A stretch of 64,000 bases of DNA, from positions 1 through 64,000 of the forward strand of contig DAMBSC010000014.1 in assembly GCA_032054765.1 (NCBI GenBank), written 5' to 3'. A program made the position numbers and the translations under genes. Shown here piece by piece: positions 43,538-52,741 of the stretch; position 1 is the stretch's first letter, and each line of letters starts with the position of its first letter. The notes beneath the pieces are model-generated. The model saw nothing but the letters and a program-made list of their open reading frames with translations, ran no database searches and was not told the DNA's origin. Source of the stretch: DFXE01 sp032054765. Lineage in GTDB: Bacteria > Bacteroidota > Bacteroidia > Bacteroidales > Tannerellaceae.

Positions 43538-44365
43538 ATGGCAGTTACAATGGCTGATATCGCCCACTTACGCAAAATGAGCGGAGCGGGTATGATGGAT
43601 TGTAAAGGAGCTTTGGAAGAAGCTGGAGGTGATTTTGACAAAGCAATGGAAATCATCCGTAAAAAAGGACAGGCAGTAGCCGCAAAACGTTCAGACCGTG
43701 ATGCAGCCGAAGGTTGTGTATTGGCTGAAAATAAAGGTGAATTTGCTGCAATTGTTGCCCTGAAATGTGAAACAGACTTCGTAGCAAAGAACGAACAATT
43801 CGTTGCTTTGACTCAGGATTTCCTGAACATAGCTTTGGATAAAAAACCGACTTCATTGGAAGAGCTACAAGCTTCTCTTATGGCAGACGGCCGTTCAGTT
43901 CAAGATCATATCACAGACCGTATTGGTGTGACAGGCGAAAAGATGGAATTAGGCTATTATGAGTTCCTGAATGGCGCTTCTACTATGTCTTATATTCATC
44001 CTGGAAATAAACTGGCAACTATTGTAGCTTTCAATCAACCAAATGTTGAATATCAGGTAGGTCGTGATGTTGCTATGCAGATTGCAGCGATGAGCCCTGT
44101 AGCAGTAACTCCGGCTGAAGTAGATCAGAAGATTATTGATCAGGAAATGGAAATTGCGCGCGATAAAGCCCGCCAGGCAGGTAAACCTGAAAACCTGTTG
44201 GATCGTATCGCTGAAGGTGCTTTGCAGAAGTTCTACAAAGAAAATACGTTATTGCAACAAGAATTTGTGAAAGATAACAAACTGACAATCGATCAGTATC
44301 TGAAACAACAGAACAAAGACCTCACTGTTACTGCTTTCAAGCGCGTAACATTGAATGTTGAATAA
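43538..44365 (+). CDS. tsf: translation elongation factor Ts
   Basis: A 275-residue EF-Ts, the guanine-nucleotide exchange factor for EF-Tu. The N-terminal UBA-like part carries IAHLRKMSGAGMMDCKGALEEAGGDFDKAMEIIRKKG, followed by the conserved CETDFVAKNEQF (TDFV motif contacting EF-Tu). The dimerisation region includes HPGNKLATIVAFN and AMQIAAMSPVAV. It is the last gene of the cluster and is followed by a strong terminator. Confidence 0.98.
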   Translation: MAVTMADIAHLRKMSGAGMMDCKGALEEAGGDFDKAMEIIRKKGQAVAAKRSDRDAAEGCVLAENKGEFAAIVALKCETDFVAKNEQFVALTQDFLNIALDKKPTSLEELQASLMADGRSVQDHITDRIGVTGEKMELGYYEFLNGASTMSYIHPGNKLATIVAFNQPNVEYQVGRDVAMQIAAMSPVAVTPAEVDQKIIDQEMEIARDKARQAGKPENLLDRIAEGALQKFYKENTLLQQEFVKDNKLTIDQYLKQQNKDLTVTAFKRVTLNVE

Positions 44366-44387
44366 ACTAAATGTTCATATATCACTA

Positions 44388-44420
44388 AAGGATCGCCTCA
44401 ATATGAAGCGATCCTTTTTT
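44388..44420 (+). terminator. intrinsic terminator after tsf
   Basis: The perfect 9-bp stem AAGGATCGC/GCGATCCTT is followed by a T-run. It lies 22 nt past the tsf stop. Confidence 0.9.
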
Positions 44421-44421
44421 A

Positions 44422-44478
44422 TTTGGACGGGTCCAAACTATAAATTGGACGGGAGCAAATAAAAATTGCAGCCGTCCT
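44422..44478. repeat. GACGGGAGCAAAT-family repeat after tsf
   Basis: TTTGGAC/GTCCAAA palindrome (44422-44437), then GGACGGGAGCAAAT (44447-44460) and TGCAGCCGTCC. The core word equals that downstream of virE (13206-13239), 31 kb away. Confidence 0.7.
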
Positions 44479-44559
44479 ATTTTTATTTGATAACTACTGA
44501 TAACTCAAATTTCAAACTATAACTATCAAAATTGTAAATGAAGAGTGATTAATATGATC

Positions 44560-44567
44560 TATTTTTG
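44560..44567 (+). promoter_or_regulatory. -7 box of the first rhamnosidase gene
   Basis: TATTTTTG fits TAnnTTTG, 46 nt upstream of ATG 44614. There is no -33 match, so an activator may be needed. Confidence 0.5.
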
Positions 44568-44613
44568 TTTTCAATACACTTCTGCAATTATACTATCTTA
44601 ATTCATAATTACA

Positions 44614-47376
44614 ATGGGAACATTTCTATTCGGTTATACAAAATTTGTTGGATTATTTATAGCTGTTGTTTTTTATCATTGTGCTTGCACAAATGATAAA
44701 ACGGGTGATATAGAAATAACTAACTTTCAATGTGAGTTGATCAATAACCCGGAGGGGATTGATTTGCCTTCTCCGAGATTAAGCTGGGAATTGAAAAGCG
44801 AGAAAAAATCCGTTTTGCAAGAAAGTTATCGAATTTTAGTAGCCACTTCACTGGAAAAGCTAAATTCAGATGAGGGAGATTTATGGGATTCAAAACAAGT
44901 AAATTCAGATGTTTCCGTATTTGTTCCTTATGCGGGGAAGGCATTAGAAAGCCGGACTGAATGTTATTGGAAAGTAAGTGTAATTACCAATAAAGGAAAA
45001 ACGGCATGGAGTGATCCGGCCAGGTGGACTATGGGGCTTCTCCAAGAGGAAGAATGGGATGCCAAATGGATAGGGTTAGATAAAGCCTTTGACTGGGATG
45101 ACCCAAAGGCCGAAAATACGCGTTTATCCGCCAGATACTTCCGGAATGAATTTGATATTCAACAACAACCGATTAAAGCAACTCTTTATCTTTGTGGGTT
45201 GGGTTTATATAAATTACATATAAACGGTCGAACAATAGGCACTCAGGAATTATCACCTACACCGACGGATTATCGTAAAGAGGTTAAATATAATACATTC
45301 GATGTCACAGATATACTAAAAACTGGACCTAATACTGTTGGTGTCGTTTTAGGTAACGGTCGTTTCTTCCATATGCGACATTCAGACGATTTTCAATATC
45401 CGAAATTGATTTTACAAATGGAAGTCGAATTCCCCGACGGTACAAAACAAAAGATAGTAAGTGATGGAAGTTGGAAAGTAACTGCCGATGGACCTATCAG
45501 AGCAAATAACGAATATGATGGGGAAGAATACGATGCACGTAAAGAAATGCCGGGCTGGGATGAGCCTGGATTCGATGAAAAAAACTGGATGAATGTCGAA
45601 CTAATTACTCCACCGGAAGGAAAAATAAGCGCACAGTTGAACCCCAATATAAAAAAGATGGACAGTTTACGTCCGGCGGGAATTCATGAATTAAAAAAGG
45701 GAGTGTATATCCTGGATATGGGGCAAAATATGGTCGGCTGGCTTAAAATGAAAGTAAAAGGGAATAAAGGAGAACAAATTACTTTACGTTTTGCTGAGTT
45801 TTTAAACGATGATGGAACCATTAATCAAGAGAATTTACGTGGAGCATTAGCTACTGATAAATACATCTTAAAAGGAGAAGAAGAAGAAGTTTGGGAACCA
45901 AGTTTTACATCACATGGATTCCGGTTTGTTGAAATCACAGGATATTCCGGTACCCCAACTGCTCAGGATTTTGAAGGTTGTATATTATATGATGAAATGG
46001 AGCAAACCGGCACTTTTGAAACATCGAATGCTCTGATAAATCAAATATATAAAAATGCTTATTGGAGTATCCGCGGAAATTATCGTGGTATGCCCACCGA
46101 TTGTCCGCAACGCTCCGAACTTATGGGATGGACCGGAGATCGTGCTATTGGTTCATATGGTGAAAGTTTCATTTTCAATAATAATAATTTATATGCTAAA
46201 TGGGTGAATGATATACGTATTACACAACGCGAAGATGGAAGTGTCTCAGACATTGCACCCAGTTATTGGAGTTCATATACAGATAATATGACCTGGCCCG
46301 GAACCTATCTGACTGTCGCTAATATGCTATATGAACAATTCGGTAATAAAGAACCCATCGAAAAGCATTACAACTCGATGAAAAAATGGCTTTATTATAT
46401 GCGGGATAATTATTTGACTCCGGATCACCTTATGCCCAGAGATATCTATGGTGACTGGTGTACGCCTCCGGAAGATCCTACATTTAATGATCCAATGAAT
46501 CCCACGCTTATTACGGATAAGACATTGATTGGTACTTCGTATTATTTCTATATGCTTCGTTTACTTGAGAAATTCGCAAATATCCTGGATAAGCCGTCAG
46601 ATGTGCAAGAATTAAATAAACAATCGATTGCTGTAAAAGAAGCCTATAACACTACATTTTTGAACAAGGAAAAAGGTTGTTACAGTACTAATACAGTTAC
46701 AGCAAATATATTGTCGTTAAGTTTCGGCCTGGTCCCAGAAGAATATAAAAAAGCTGTTTTTGAAAACATAGAGAATAGAACGATAAATGAATTTAAAGGA
46801 CATGTAAGTACTGGGATAATCGGAAACCAATGGCTTATGCGTGGGCTAACTAACAACGGAAGACCTGACATTGCTTACCAAATGCTTTTAAAAACAGACT
46901 ATCCAAGTTTTGGATATATGATTGAAAAGGGTGCCACAACAATTTGGGAACATTGGAATGGTGACGGTATGGCTAAATGGATCGATTCCCAAAACCATGT
47001 GATGCAACTTGGAGATCTTATTATCTGGTTCTATGAAGACCTGGCCGGTATTAAAAATACACAGGGTAGTTATGGATTTAAAAAGATAACCATGAAGCCA
47101 CAGATTATTGACGGGTTGAATAGCTGCAAGGCATCCTTTCATTCAGTACACGGCTTGATTAAAAGCTCATGGAAAAAGGAAAGTTCTTCCTTTCAATGGA
47201 ATGTTACTGTACCTTGTAATACTATTGCAACAGTTTATGTTCCCGCTTCTTCTGAAACATCTGTGAAAGAGAGTCTACAAAACCCGGATCCGAAGGATAT
47301 CAAGTTTGTTAAAATGGAGGGAATATATGCAGTCTATGAAGTAGGATCAGGAAATTATTCTTTTTCAGCTCAGTAG
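44614..47376 (+). CDS. alpha-L-rhamnosidase, GH78
   Basis: A 920-residue enzyme removing terminal alpha-L-rhamnose from glycosides or pectin-type polymers. The N-terminal hydrophobic segment ends FYHCAC, so it may be a lipoprotein or a Sec-exported periplasmic protein. NPEGIDLPSPRLSWELKS marks the N-terminal Ig-like domain, and LYLCGLGLYKLHINGRTIG and YDARKEMPGWD the Bac_rhamnosid_N region. TDCPQRSELMGWTGDRA (Glu near residue 502, general acid) and GATTIWEHWNGDGM belong to the (alpha/alpha)6 catalytic barrel, followed by a C-terminal beta domain. It converges with a second GH78 gene across a shared terminator; no SusCD pair is in view. Confidence 0.93.
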   Translation: MGTFLFGYTKFVGLFIAVVFYHCACTNDKTGDIEITNFQCELINNPEGIDLPSPRLSWELKSEKKSVLQESYRILVATSLEKLNSDEGDLWDSKQVNSDVSVFVPYAGKALESRTECYWKVSVITNKGKTAWSDPARWTMGLLQEEEWDAKWIGLDKAFDWDDPKAENTRLSARYFRNEFDIQQQPIKATLYLCGLGLYKLHINGRTIGTQELSPTPTDYRKEVKYNTFDVTDILKTGPNTVGVVLGNGRFFHMRHSDDFQYPKLILQMEVEFPDGTKQKIVSDGSWKVTADGPIRANNEYDGEEYDARKEMPGWDEPGFDEKNWMNVELITPPEGKISAQLNPNIKKMDSLRPAGIHELKKGVYILDMGQNMVGWLKMKVKGNKGEQITLRFAEFLNDDGTINQENLRGALATDKYILKGEEEEVWEPSFTSHGFRFVEITGYSGTPTAQDFEGCILYDEMEQTGTFETSNALINQIYKNAYWSIRGNYRGMPTDCPQRSELMGWTGDRAIGSYGESFIFNNNNLYAKWVNDIRITQREDGSVSDIAPSYWSSYTDNMTWPGTYLTVANMLYEQFGNKEPIEKHYNSMKKWLYYMRDNYLTPDHLMPRDIYGDWCTPPEDPTFNDPMNPTLITDKTLIGTSYYFYMLRLLEKFANILDKPSDVQELNKQSIAVKEAYNTTFLNKEKGCYSTNTVTANILSLSFGLVPEEYKKAVFENIENRTINEFKGHVSTGIIGNQWLMRGLTNNGRPDIAYQMLLKTDYPSFGYMIEKGATTIWEHWNGDGMAKWIDSQNHVMQLGDLIIWFYEDLAGIKNTQGSYGFKKITMKPQIIDGLNSCKASFHSVHGLIKSSWKKESSSFQWNVTVPCNTIATVYVPASSETSVKESLQNPDPKDIKFVKMEGIYAVYEVGSGNYSFSAQ

Positions 47377-47418
47377 TAAGATAGAAGTCGAAAAAAGTTA
47401 GAATATTATATAAATAAG

Positions 47419-47452
47419 AAAGAGGCTATTTCGTTATGAAAACAGCCTCTTT
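47419..47452. terminator. bidirectional terminator between GH78 genes
   Basis: Stem AAAGAGGCT/AGCCTCTTT with a T-run on the plus side and A-rich flank on the other, between two convergent genes. Confidence 0.8.
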
Positions 47453-47481
47453 TTTGTTTTGGTGATATCTTATCCTCAAAA

Positions 47482-50121
47482 TTATAAATTGCACTGAATA
47501 TTATAGTGCCCTGAGCCTATTTCGAGATCATTTAATTCATCTGATTTCCTGTCATTAATTAAAATGGATTTTGCTTTAACCGGTAAAGTTAAGGTTGCCA
47601 TACATCCTATAGGTATATCAATATCCATATTGAAAGAAGTGTCTGTCTTATCCCATTTCACTTTTAAAGGGCCGTAAGGTGTGTCTTTGGATACATTTAC
47701 CCAAGTAATACCTTCGATAAATTGCGGTTGGATAAATACGTGTTTGTATCCGGGTTCATTTTCATCCGGCAAAATTCCTCCCAAAGCTTGGTAGAACCAT
47801 GAACCAATACCATTATAACAATTATGAATATGGCTTCGTTCTCCATTCCAATGCTCCCAGGTAGTAGTAGCTCCATTATCCAACATATATAAATAACCGG
47901 GATAATCTCTTTTTTTCAACATAGAATACATGAAATCAGCTTGTTTGTTTTTTACTGCCCATTCTGTGATAACAGGGATTCCCACTAACCCGGCTGATAA
48001 ATGTCCTTTAAAACGGTCGGCTGTAACATCAAATAGAGTTTTCTCAACATTTGGTATTTCTGTTGAGGGAGTCACACCTGTTAACATGGGATATATCAAA
48101 TCAATCTGCGTTCCTGTAGAATAGCTTTTCTTGTTTGGGTCATAGAATGTTTTATGAATAAGTTGTTTCAGCTTTTCCGTCTTTTCTTCATATAAAGGTA
48201 CATCCTGAGTTTTGCCTAACACTTCGGCAATTTTTGCCATTGTTTGGTAGCATACGGTCATAAAACAATTATTTACCACATCAATAGAACTCGGATTTGT
48301 TTGATCAATCCCAATGGGGGTAGCCCAATCTCCCAAGTACCAGCCCCGATAATCCGTTTCAGGCCATGGTGTTAGTAACCCGTCCGGTGAATATTTTTGC
48401 GTATACTTTAACCATTGCTGCATATAGGGATAATAACGTTCCAACAATCGACAGTCGCCATAGTTAACGTAGGTTTGCCAGGAACCGGTTATAATAAATC
48501 CGCACCAATAGGGTCCACCCCCTGCTGAGAAAGGATTGGGAGCTGTATGTGGCATACTTCCATCCTCGCGCATACAATCAGCCCATGCCTGCATCCAGTT
48601 GATATATAGAGGAGCCATATTATACATCGTTTGTATGGTTAAAGTTGATGCATTACCATCTCCTCCGTAACCCAATCTTTCGATTTGGGGACAATCTACC
48701 ATATCACCACCTAAAGTTAAACAGTGTAAGGTATATTGGATCATTTGATGAATAGCATTCAAATCATCGTCCGAACAGGAAAAAGTAGATGTTCCTTCAT
48801 AATCCGTGCGAATAAAACATGCTGTAATATCAGATAGATCCGGGGCCTGTTTCAGATTGGTTAATTTTAAATAGCGATAAGCGTGATAATTAAACTTGTT
48901 AGTAAAAGTCTCATTTTCCAGGCCTGATGCGATATAAACATCATCATTTGAATTATTTATAAATTGATCTTTCTCATCCAGAAAATCACAATAGCTTATC
49001 CGGATTTGTTGATCTTTCTCTAACTGGGGGAATTTAATTTTTGTCCAACCTGTAAAATTGGTTCCCATATCAAATATCCAGGCTGTGTCACCAACCGATA
49101 GGAATGACGTGGGATGAAACTCTTTCTTTATCCGGTTCTGTTCAACCATTTGTGGAGTTGTTTGATGATCAGGAATTGTAACTTCTTTCGTTATATCCCA
49201 TATTACAGCATTCAAAGAAGCAGCCGTAAAATCCGGTAATAATTTGGAAGCTTCAATTATTTCTCCACCTAAATGATACTTCTTTAAGGTTGATATATAG
49301 CCACTTTCACGAGCCTGCCAGGTATTATCGGTAGTCAAAGAGGTATGCCATGACCCATCTTTCAAAACTTCTAACTGAGCACGCATAAAAGGACCGCCCT
49401 CAATAACCCCCGGCGCACCATCATAATACCAACCTTTACCTAACCAAATCACCAGATTATTTTCTCCTTTTTGGAGAAATTCTGTTACATCATAAGTTAC
49501 GGCTAAGGAACGTTTATCATATTGGGACATGGCTGGTATCAACACAGCATCAGAAACTGGCATACCATTTATGTAAGCTTCATGATAGCCCAAAGAGTTG
49601 ACATGTAGTAGAGCTTTATCACCATCATTATTCCAATTAAATACCTTTCGGAATTGGGGTGATCGTGGAGACTCTTTTTCAACGTTTAAACCAATATATT
49701 TAGCTTTCCAATCCTCAGCCTTAAGCAATCCAATGCTAAAATGAGCAGGATCACTCCACGTTGTTATATTCCCATCTTCATCCCAGATACGAACTTTCCA
49801 ATAGGCAAAACTTTTAGATGTCAACGGAGTTCCCTGATATGAAATCCATACGGATTCTTCAGACTCTTTCTTTCCTGAATCCCATAAGTCAGCTTTACCT
49901 TCGGCAAGAAGATCCTCTGATGAGGCTACAAGTATTTGATAAGCGGTTTGCTTACTATTCAGCTTACCATTCTGAAGTAACCAACTGAAATGAGGAGAAA
50001 TATTATCAATTCCCAACGGATTATTTAATGCTTCACATTGTAATGTTTTTACCTCTATAGTTGAATATGGCTTACAGGATATCATCCCAAGAAGGATAAT
50101 ATAAAAGAATAGGTTTTTCAT
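47482..50121 (-). CDS. alpha-L-rhamnosidase, GH78 (second paralogue)
   Basis: An 879-residue GH78 lipoprotein. ATG 50121 is chosen because it starts a lipoprotein signal (MKNLFFYIILLGMISCK, lipobox near LLGMISC) and lies downstream of the -7 box at 50185; an in-frame ATG at 50187 would overlap that box. The domains are as in its neighbour: NPLGIDNISPHFSWLL, LHVNSLGYHEAYINGMPVS, and the catalytic block VDCPQIERLGYGGDGNA with the expected Glu, then GATTTWEHWNGERS. It shares the family with the convergent gene but is clearly divergent in sequence, so the two probably cleave different linkages or substrates. Confidence 0.92.
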   Translation of the reverse strand: MKNLFFYIILLGMISCKPYSTIEVKTLQCEALNNPLGIDNISPHFSWLLQNGKLNSKQTAYQILVASSEDLLAEGKADLWDSGKKESEESVWISYQGTPLTSKSFAYWKVRIWDEDGNITTWSDPAHFSIGLLKAEDWKAKYIGLNVEKESPRSPQFRKVFNWNNDGDKALLHVNSLGYHEAYINGMPVSDAVLIPAMSQYDKRSLAVTYDVTEFLQKGENNLVIWLGKGWYYDGAPGVIEGGPFMRAQLEVLKDGSWHTSLTTDNTWQARESGYISTLKKYHLGGEIIEASKLLPDFTAASLNAVIWDITKEVTIPDHQTTPQMVEQNRIKKEFHPTSFLSVGDTAWIFDMGTNFTGWTKIKFPQLEKDQQIRISYCDFLDEKDQFINNSNDDVYIASGLENETFTNKFNYHAYRYLKLTNLKQAPDLSDITACFIRTDYEGTSTFSCSDDDLNAIHQMIQYTLHCLTLGGDMVDCPQIERLGYGGDGNASTLTIQTMYNMAPLYINWMQAWADCMREDGSMPHTAPNPFSAGGGPYWCGFIITGSWQTYVNYGDCRLLERYYPYMQQWLKYTQKYSPDGLLTPWPETDYRGWYLGDWATPIGIDQTNPSSIDVVNNCFMTVCYQTMAKIAEVLGKTQDVPLYEEKTEKLKQLIHKTFYDPNKKSYSTGTQIDLIYPMLTGVTPSTEIPNVEKTLFDVTADRFKGHLSAGLVGIPVITEWAVKNKQADFMYSMLKKRDYPGYLYMLDNGATTTWEHWNGERSHIHNCYNGIGSWFYQALGGILPDENEPGYKHVFIQPQFIEGITWVNVSKDTPYGPLKVKWDKTDTSFNMDIDIPIGCMATLTLPVKAKSILINDRKSDELNDLEIGSGHYNIQCNL

Positions 50122-50158
50122 TATAGTATTATTTAGTCTCATTTCTATATATATAAAA

Positions 50159-50186
50159 TGTCCGGTACTAATTTTAGTACCGGACA
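50159..50186. repeat. perfect 28-bp palindrome upstream of GH78 gene
   Basis: Half-arm TGTCCGGTACTAA, a 2-nt centre and its exact reverse complement. It abuts the minus-strand -7 box (50185-50192), so it overlaps the transcription start of the rhamnosidase gene. It may be an operator or, read from the aminotransferase side, a terminator followed by TTTTATA. Confidence 0.75.
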
Positions 50187-50192
50187 AATATA
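50185..50192 (-). promoter_or_regulatory. -7 box of the second rhamnosidase gene
   Basis: TATATTTG on the minus strand, 63 nt upstream of the chosen start at 50121 and overlapping the edge of the 28-bp palindrome. Confidence 0.5.
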
Positions 50193-50223
50193 GTAAATAA
50201 AAGAGGCCGATAGCCTTATTATT

Positions 50224-51417
50224 TTATTTTAAAGCAGCTAATGCTTTTTTGATACGATCGATTGCTTCAATCAGATTTTCATCGGATGTAGCATAAGAGA
50301 AACGAAGGCATTTGGGAGCTCCGAAAGCTGCTCCACCCACAGTTGCAACATGGCCTACTTCTAAAAGGTACATTGCCAGATCACCTGCGTCATTGATTTT
50401 ACGGTCTCCCGCGCTTTTTCCAAAATAATAATCCAGTTCAGGGAAAAGATAGAAAGCCCCTTGAGGAACACTGATTTTAATACCCGGAATATCCTGACAC
50501 AATTTAATTACAAGGTCACGACGGCGAAGAAAAGCTTCACGCATTTCAGCAACACATTCCTGAGGACCGTTGAATGCTGCCACAGATGCTTTCTGAGCGA
50601 TCGAGCAAGGTCCGGAAGTATATTGTCCCTGCAATTTATTACAAGCTTTGGCAATCCATAGCGGAGCAGCTATAAATCCGATACGCCAACCGGTCATGGC
50701 ATACGCTTTGGATACACCGTTGATAACAACTACACGATCTTTAATATTGTCGAATTGAGCAATACTTTCATGTTTTCCTATGTAGTTGATATGCTCATAA
50801 ATTTCGTCTGCCAGTACAGTTATATTTGGATATTTAGCCAGTACGTCTGCTAATCCTTTCAGTTCTTCTTTACTATATACACTTCCTGTAGGATTTGATG
50901 GAGAACAAAGAATCAATGCTTTTGTTTTAGGTGTGATAGCTGCTTCAAGTTGAGCGGGAGTTATTTTAAAATCCTGATCAATACCTGCTTCAACGATCAC
51001 ATTTTTACCTTCAGCCAATTTGACCATTTCAACATAACTTACCCAGTATGGAGCAGGAACTATCACCTCATCACCGGCTCCGATAATGCAAAGCAAAACG
51101 TTACAAACCGATTGTTTTGCTCCTCCGGATACAATAATTTGATCTGTAGCATAATCCAGTCCGTTTTCACGTTTTAACTTGTCAACAATAGCTTTGCGAA
51201 GATCCATATAACCCGGTACAGGAGAATAGAAAGAAAAATTGTCGTCAATTGCTTTCTTAGCTGCTTCTTTTATGTGGTCCGGTGTATAGAAATCAGGTTC
51301 TCCAACACTTAAGTTGATAACATCAATACCCTGAGCTTTCAACTCATTGCTTTTTTGTGACATCGCCAACGTTTCCGAAGGCGACAAACTTGCTAAACGT
51401 TCTGAAACTTGCGTCAT
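50224..51417 (-). CDS. aspC: PLP-dependent aminotransferase, aspartate type
   Basis: A 397-residue class I/II aminotransferase. It has VGEPDFYTPDHIKEAAKKAI at the N-terminus, the cofactor Asn region in SPSNPTGSVYSKEEL, the PLP Asp/Tyr in LADEIYEHINY, and the Schiff-base Lys in VINGVSKAYAMTGWRIGF (Lys near residue 237). FSYATSDENLIEAIDRI near the end carries the substrate-binding Arg. The class Ib aspartate aminotransferase layout fits best; related specificities (aromatic or prephenate) cannot be excluded. The gene has its own promoter and is not in an operon. Confidence 0.9.
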   Translation of the reverse strand: MTQVSERLASLSPSETLAMSQKSNELKAQGIDVINLSVGEPDFYTPDHIKEAAKKAIDDNFSFYSPVPGYMDLRKAIVDKLKRENGLDYATDQIIVSGGAKQSVCNVLLCIIGAGDEVIVPAPYWVSYVEMVKLAEGKNVIVEAGIDQDFKITPAQLEAAITPKTKALILCSPSNPTGSVYSKEELKGLADVLAKYPNITVLADEIYEHINYIGKHESIAQFDNIKDRVVVINGVSKAYAMTGWRIGFIAAPLWIAKACNKLQGQYTSGPCSIAQKASVAAFNGPQECVAEMREAFLRRRDLVIKLCQDIPGIKISVPQGAFYLFPELDYYFGKSAGDRKINDAGDLAMYLLEVGHVATVGGAAFGAPKCLRFSYATSDENLIEAIDRIKKALAALK

Positions 51418-51455
51418 GACATAAATTTTGTATAGTTTGTTTTAAAATGATACGA

Positions 51456-51487
51456 CAAAAGTAAACAATACTTGGATTATCTCCAAC
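51456..51487 (-). promoter_or_regulatory. promoter of the aminotransferase gene
   Basis: On the minus strand GTTG (51487-51484), a 20-bp spacer and TACTTTTG (51463-51456), 38 nt upstream of the start codon. Confidence 0.6.
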
Positions 51488-51497
51488 GTTTTGATAG

Positions 51498-52715
51498 TTA
51501 TTTAATATTGCGAAGCGTATGCCCCATTCTTTCTTTTTTTGTCTTCAGATAAAATTCATTGTATTTGTTTGGAGTGATTTCAATGGGAATGTTTTCAACG
51601 ACAGTTAGACCATACGCTTCCAGTCCTACGCGTTTTATTGGGTTATTTGTGATCAAACGCATTTTACTTACCCCGATTGAGCGTAATATCTGGGCGCCTA
51701 CTCCGTAATCCCTTTCGTCTGCCTGATGGCCTAAATGCAGATTTGCATCGACCGTATCAAGGCCTTCTTCCTGTAGTTTATAAGCTTTCATCTTCTCCAT
51801 TAATCCTATTCCTCTTCCTTCCTGGTTGAGGTATACAATAACCCCCTTGCCTTCTTTATCTACCATTTCGATAGCTTTGTGAAGTTGTTCTCCACATTCG
51901 CAACGCATCGATCCAAATATATCTCCGGTTGCACAGGATGAATGAACACGTACAAGGATAGGCTCATCTTTTTTGAATTCTCCTTTTATTAAAGCGATAT
52001 GTTCGAGTCCATTACTTTTTTGTTTAAATGGGATGAGGCGGAAATGTCCGTATTCCGTTGGCATATCTACTTCCACTCCTCTCTCAACAATAGATTCGTT
52101 TTGCAAGCGATAGGCTATCAGATCGCTAATACTGATAATCTTTATATCGAATTTCTCGGCTATTATCATCAGTTCCGGAAGCCGTGCCATTGTGCCGTCA
52201 TCGTTAATGATCTCGATCAATGCACCTGCCGGATAAAGACCTGCCAGACGCGCCATATCTACAGTCGCTTCAGTATGGCCCGAACGGCGTAATACACCAC
52301 GTGATTTAGCACGTAAAGGATTAATATGTCCGGGACGTGCAAGGTCGGTTGGCTTCGTTTTAGGATCTGCAAGGGCAAGTATTGTTTGTGCTCTATCGTA
52401 CATAGATACTCCGGTTGTACAACCTCCTCCTAGTTTATCAACAGTAACTGTAAATGGAGTATCTAAAATAGAAGTATTGTGTGTAACCTGCATTTCCAGT
52501 TCTAATTCGAGACAACGCTCTTCCGTGATGGGGGCACATAGCACACCACGACCGTAGGTCATCATAAAGTTTACCTTTTCGGGGGTTATCTTTTCGGCGG
52601 CAATAATGAAATCACCTTCGTTTTCACGATCTTCGTCATCAACAACAATAATGAATTTACCTTCGCGGAAGTCTTCAATAGCTTCCTCAATGGTGTTTAA
52701 TTTAATATCACTCAT
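51498..52715 (-). CDS. ribBA: bifunctional DHBP synthase / GTP cyclohydrolase II
   Basis: A 405-residue fusion catalysing the two entry steps of riboflavin synthesis. Residues 1-200 are RibB (IVVDDEDRENEGDFI, the acidic active-site loop; RRSGHTEATVDMARLAGL). Residues 205-405 are RibA, with zinc ligands in VHSSCATGDIFGSMRCECGEQL, EGRGIGLMEKMKAY and LITNNPIKRVGLEAYGL. It follows the LptF/G-like gene after 26 bp and is probably co-transcribed from 54690. No FMN riboswitch is seen in front of it. Confidence 0.97.
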   Translation of the reverse strand: MSDIKLNTIEEAIEDFREGKFIIVVDDEDRENEGDFIIAAEKITPEKVNFMMTYGRGVLCAPITEERCLELELEMQVTHNTSILDTPFTVTVDKLGGGCTTGVSMYDRAQTILALADPKTKPTDLARPGHINPLRAKSRGVLRRSGHTEATVDMARLAGLYPAGALIEIINDDGTMARLPELMIIAEKFDIKIISISDLIAYRLQNESIVERGVEVDMPTEYGHFRLIPFKQKSNGLEHIALIKGEFKKDEPILVRVHSSCATGDIFGSMRCECGEQLHKAIEMVDKEGKGVIVYLNQEGRGIGLMEKMKAYKLQEEGLDTVDANLHLGHQADERDYGVGAQILRSIGVSKMRLITNNPIKRVGLEAYGLTVVENIPIEITPNKYNEFYLKTKKERMGHTLRNIK

Positions 52716-52741
52716 GTCTTTTTCCTTTCTATACTAATGAT

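Noticed and set aside
44614..50121. Complete polysaccharide utilisation locus
   Set aside because: Two GH78 enzymes are present but there is no SusC/SusD pair or hybrid two-component sensor in the window.
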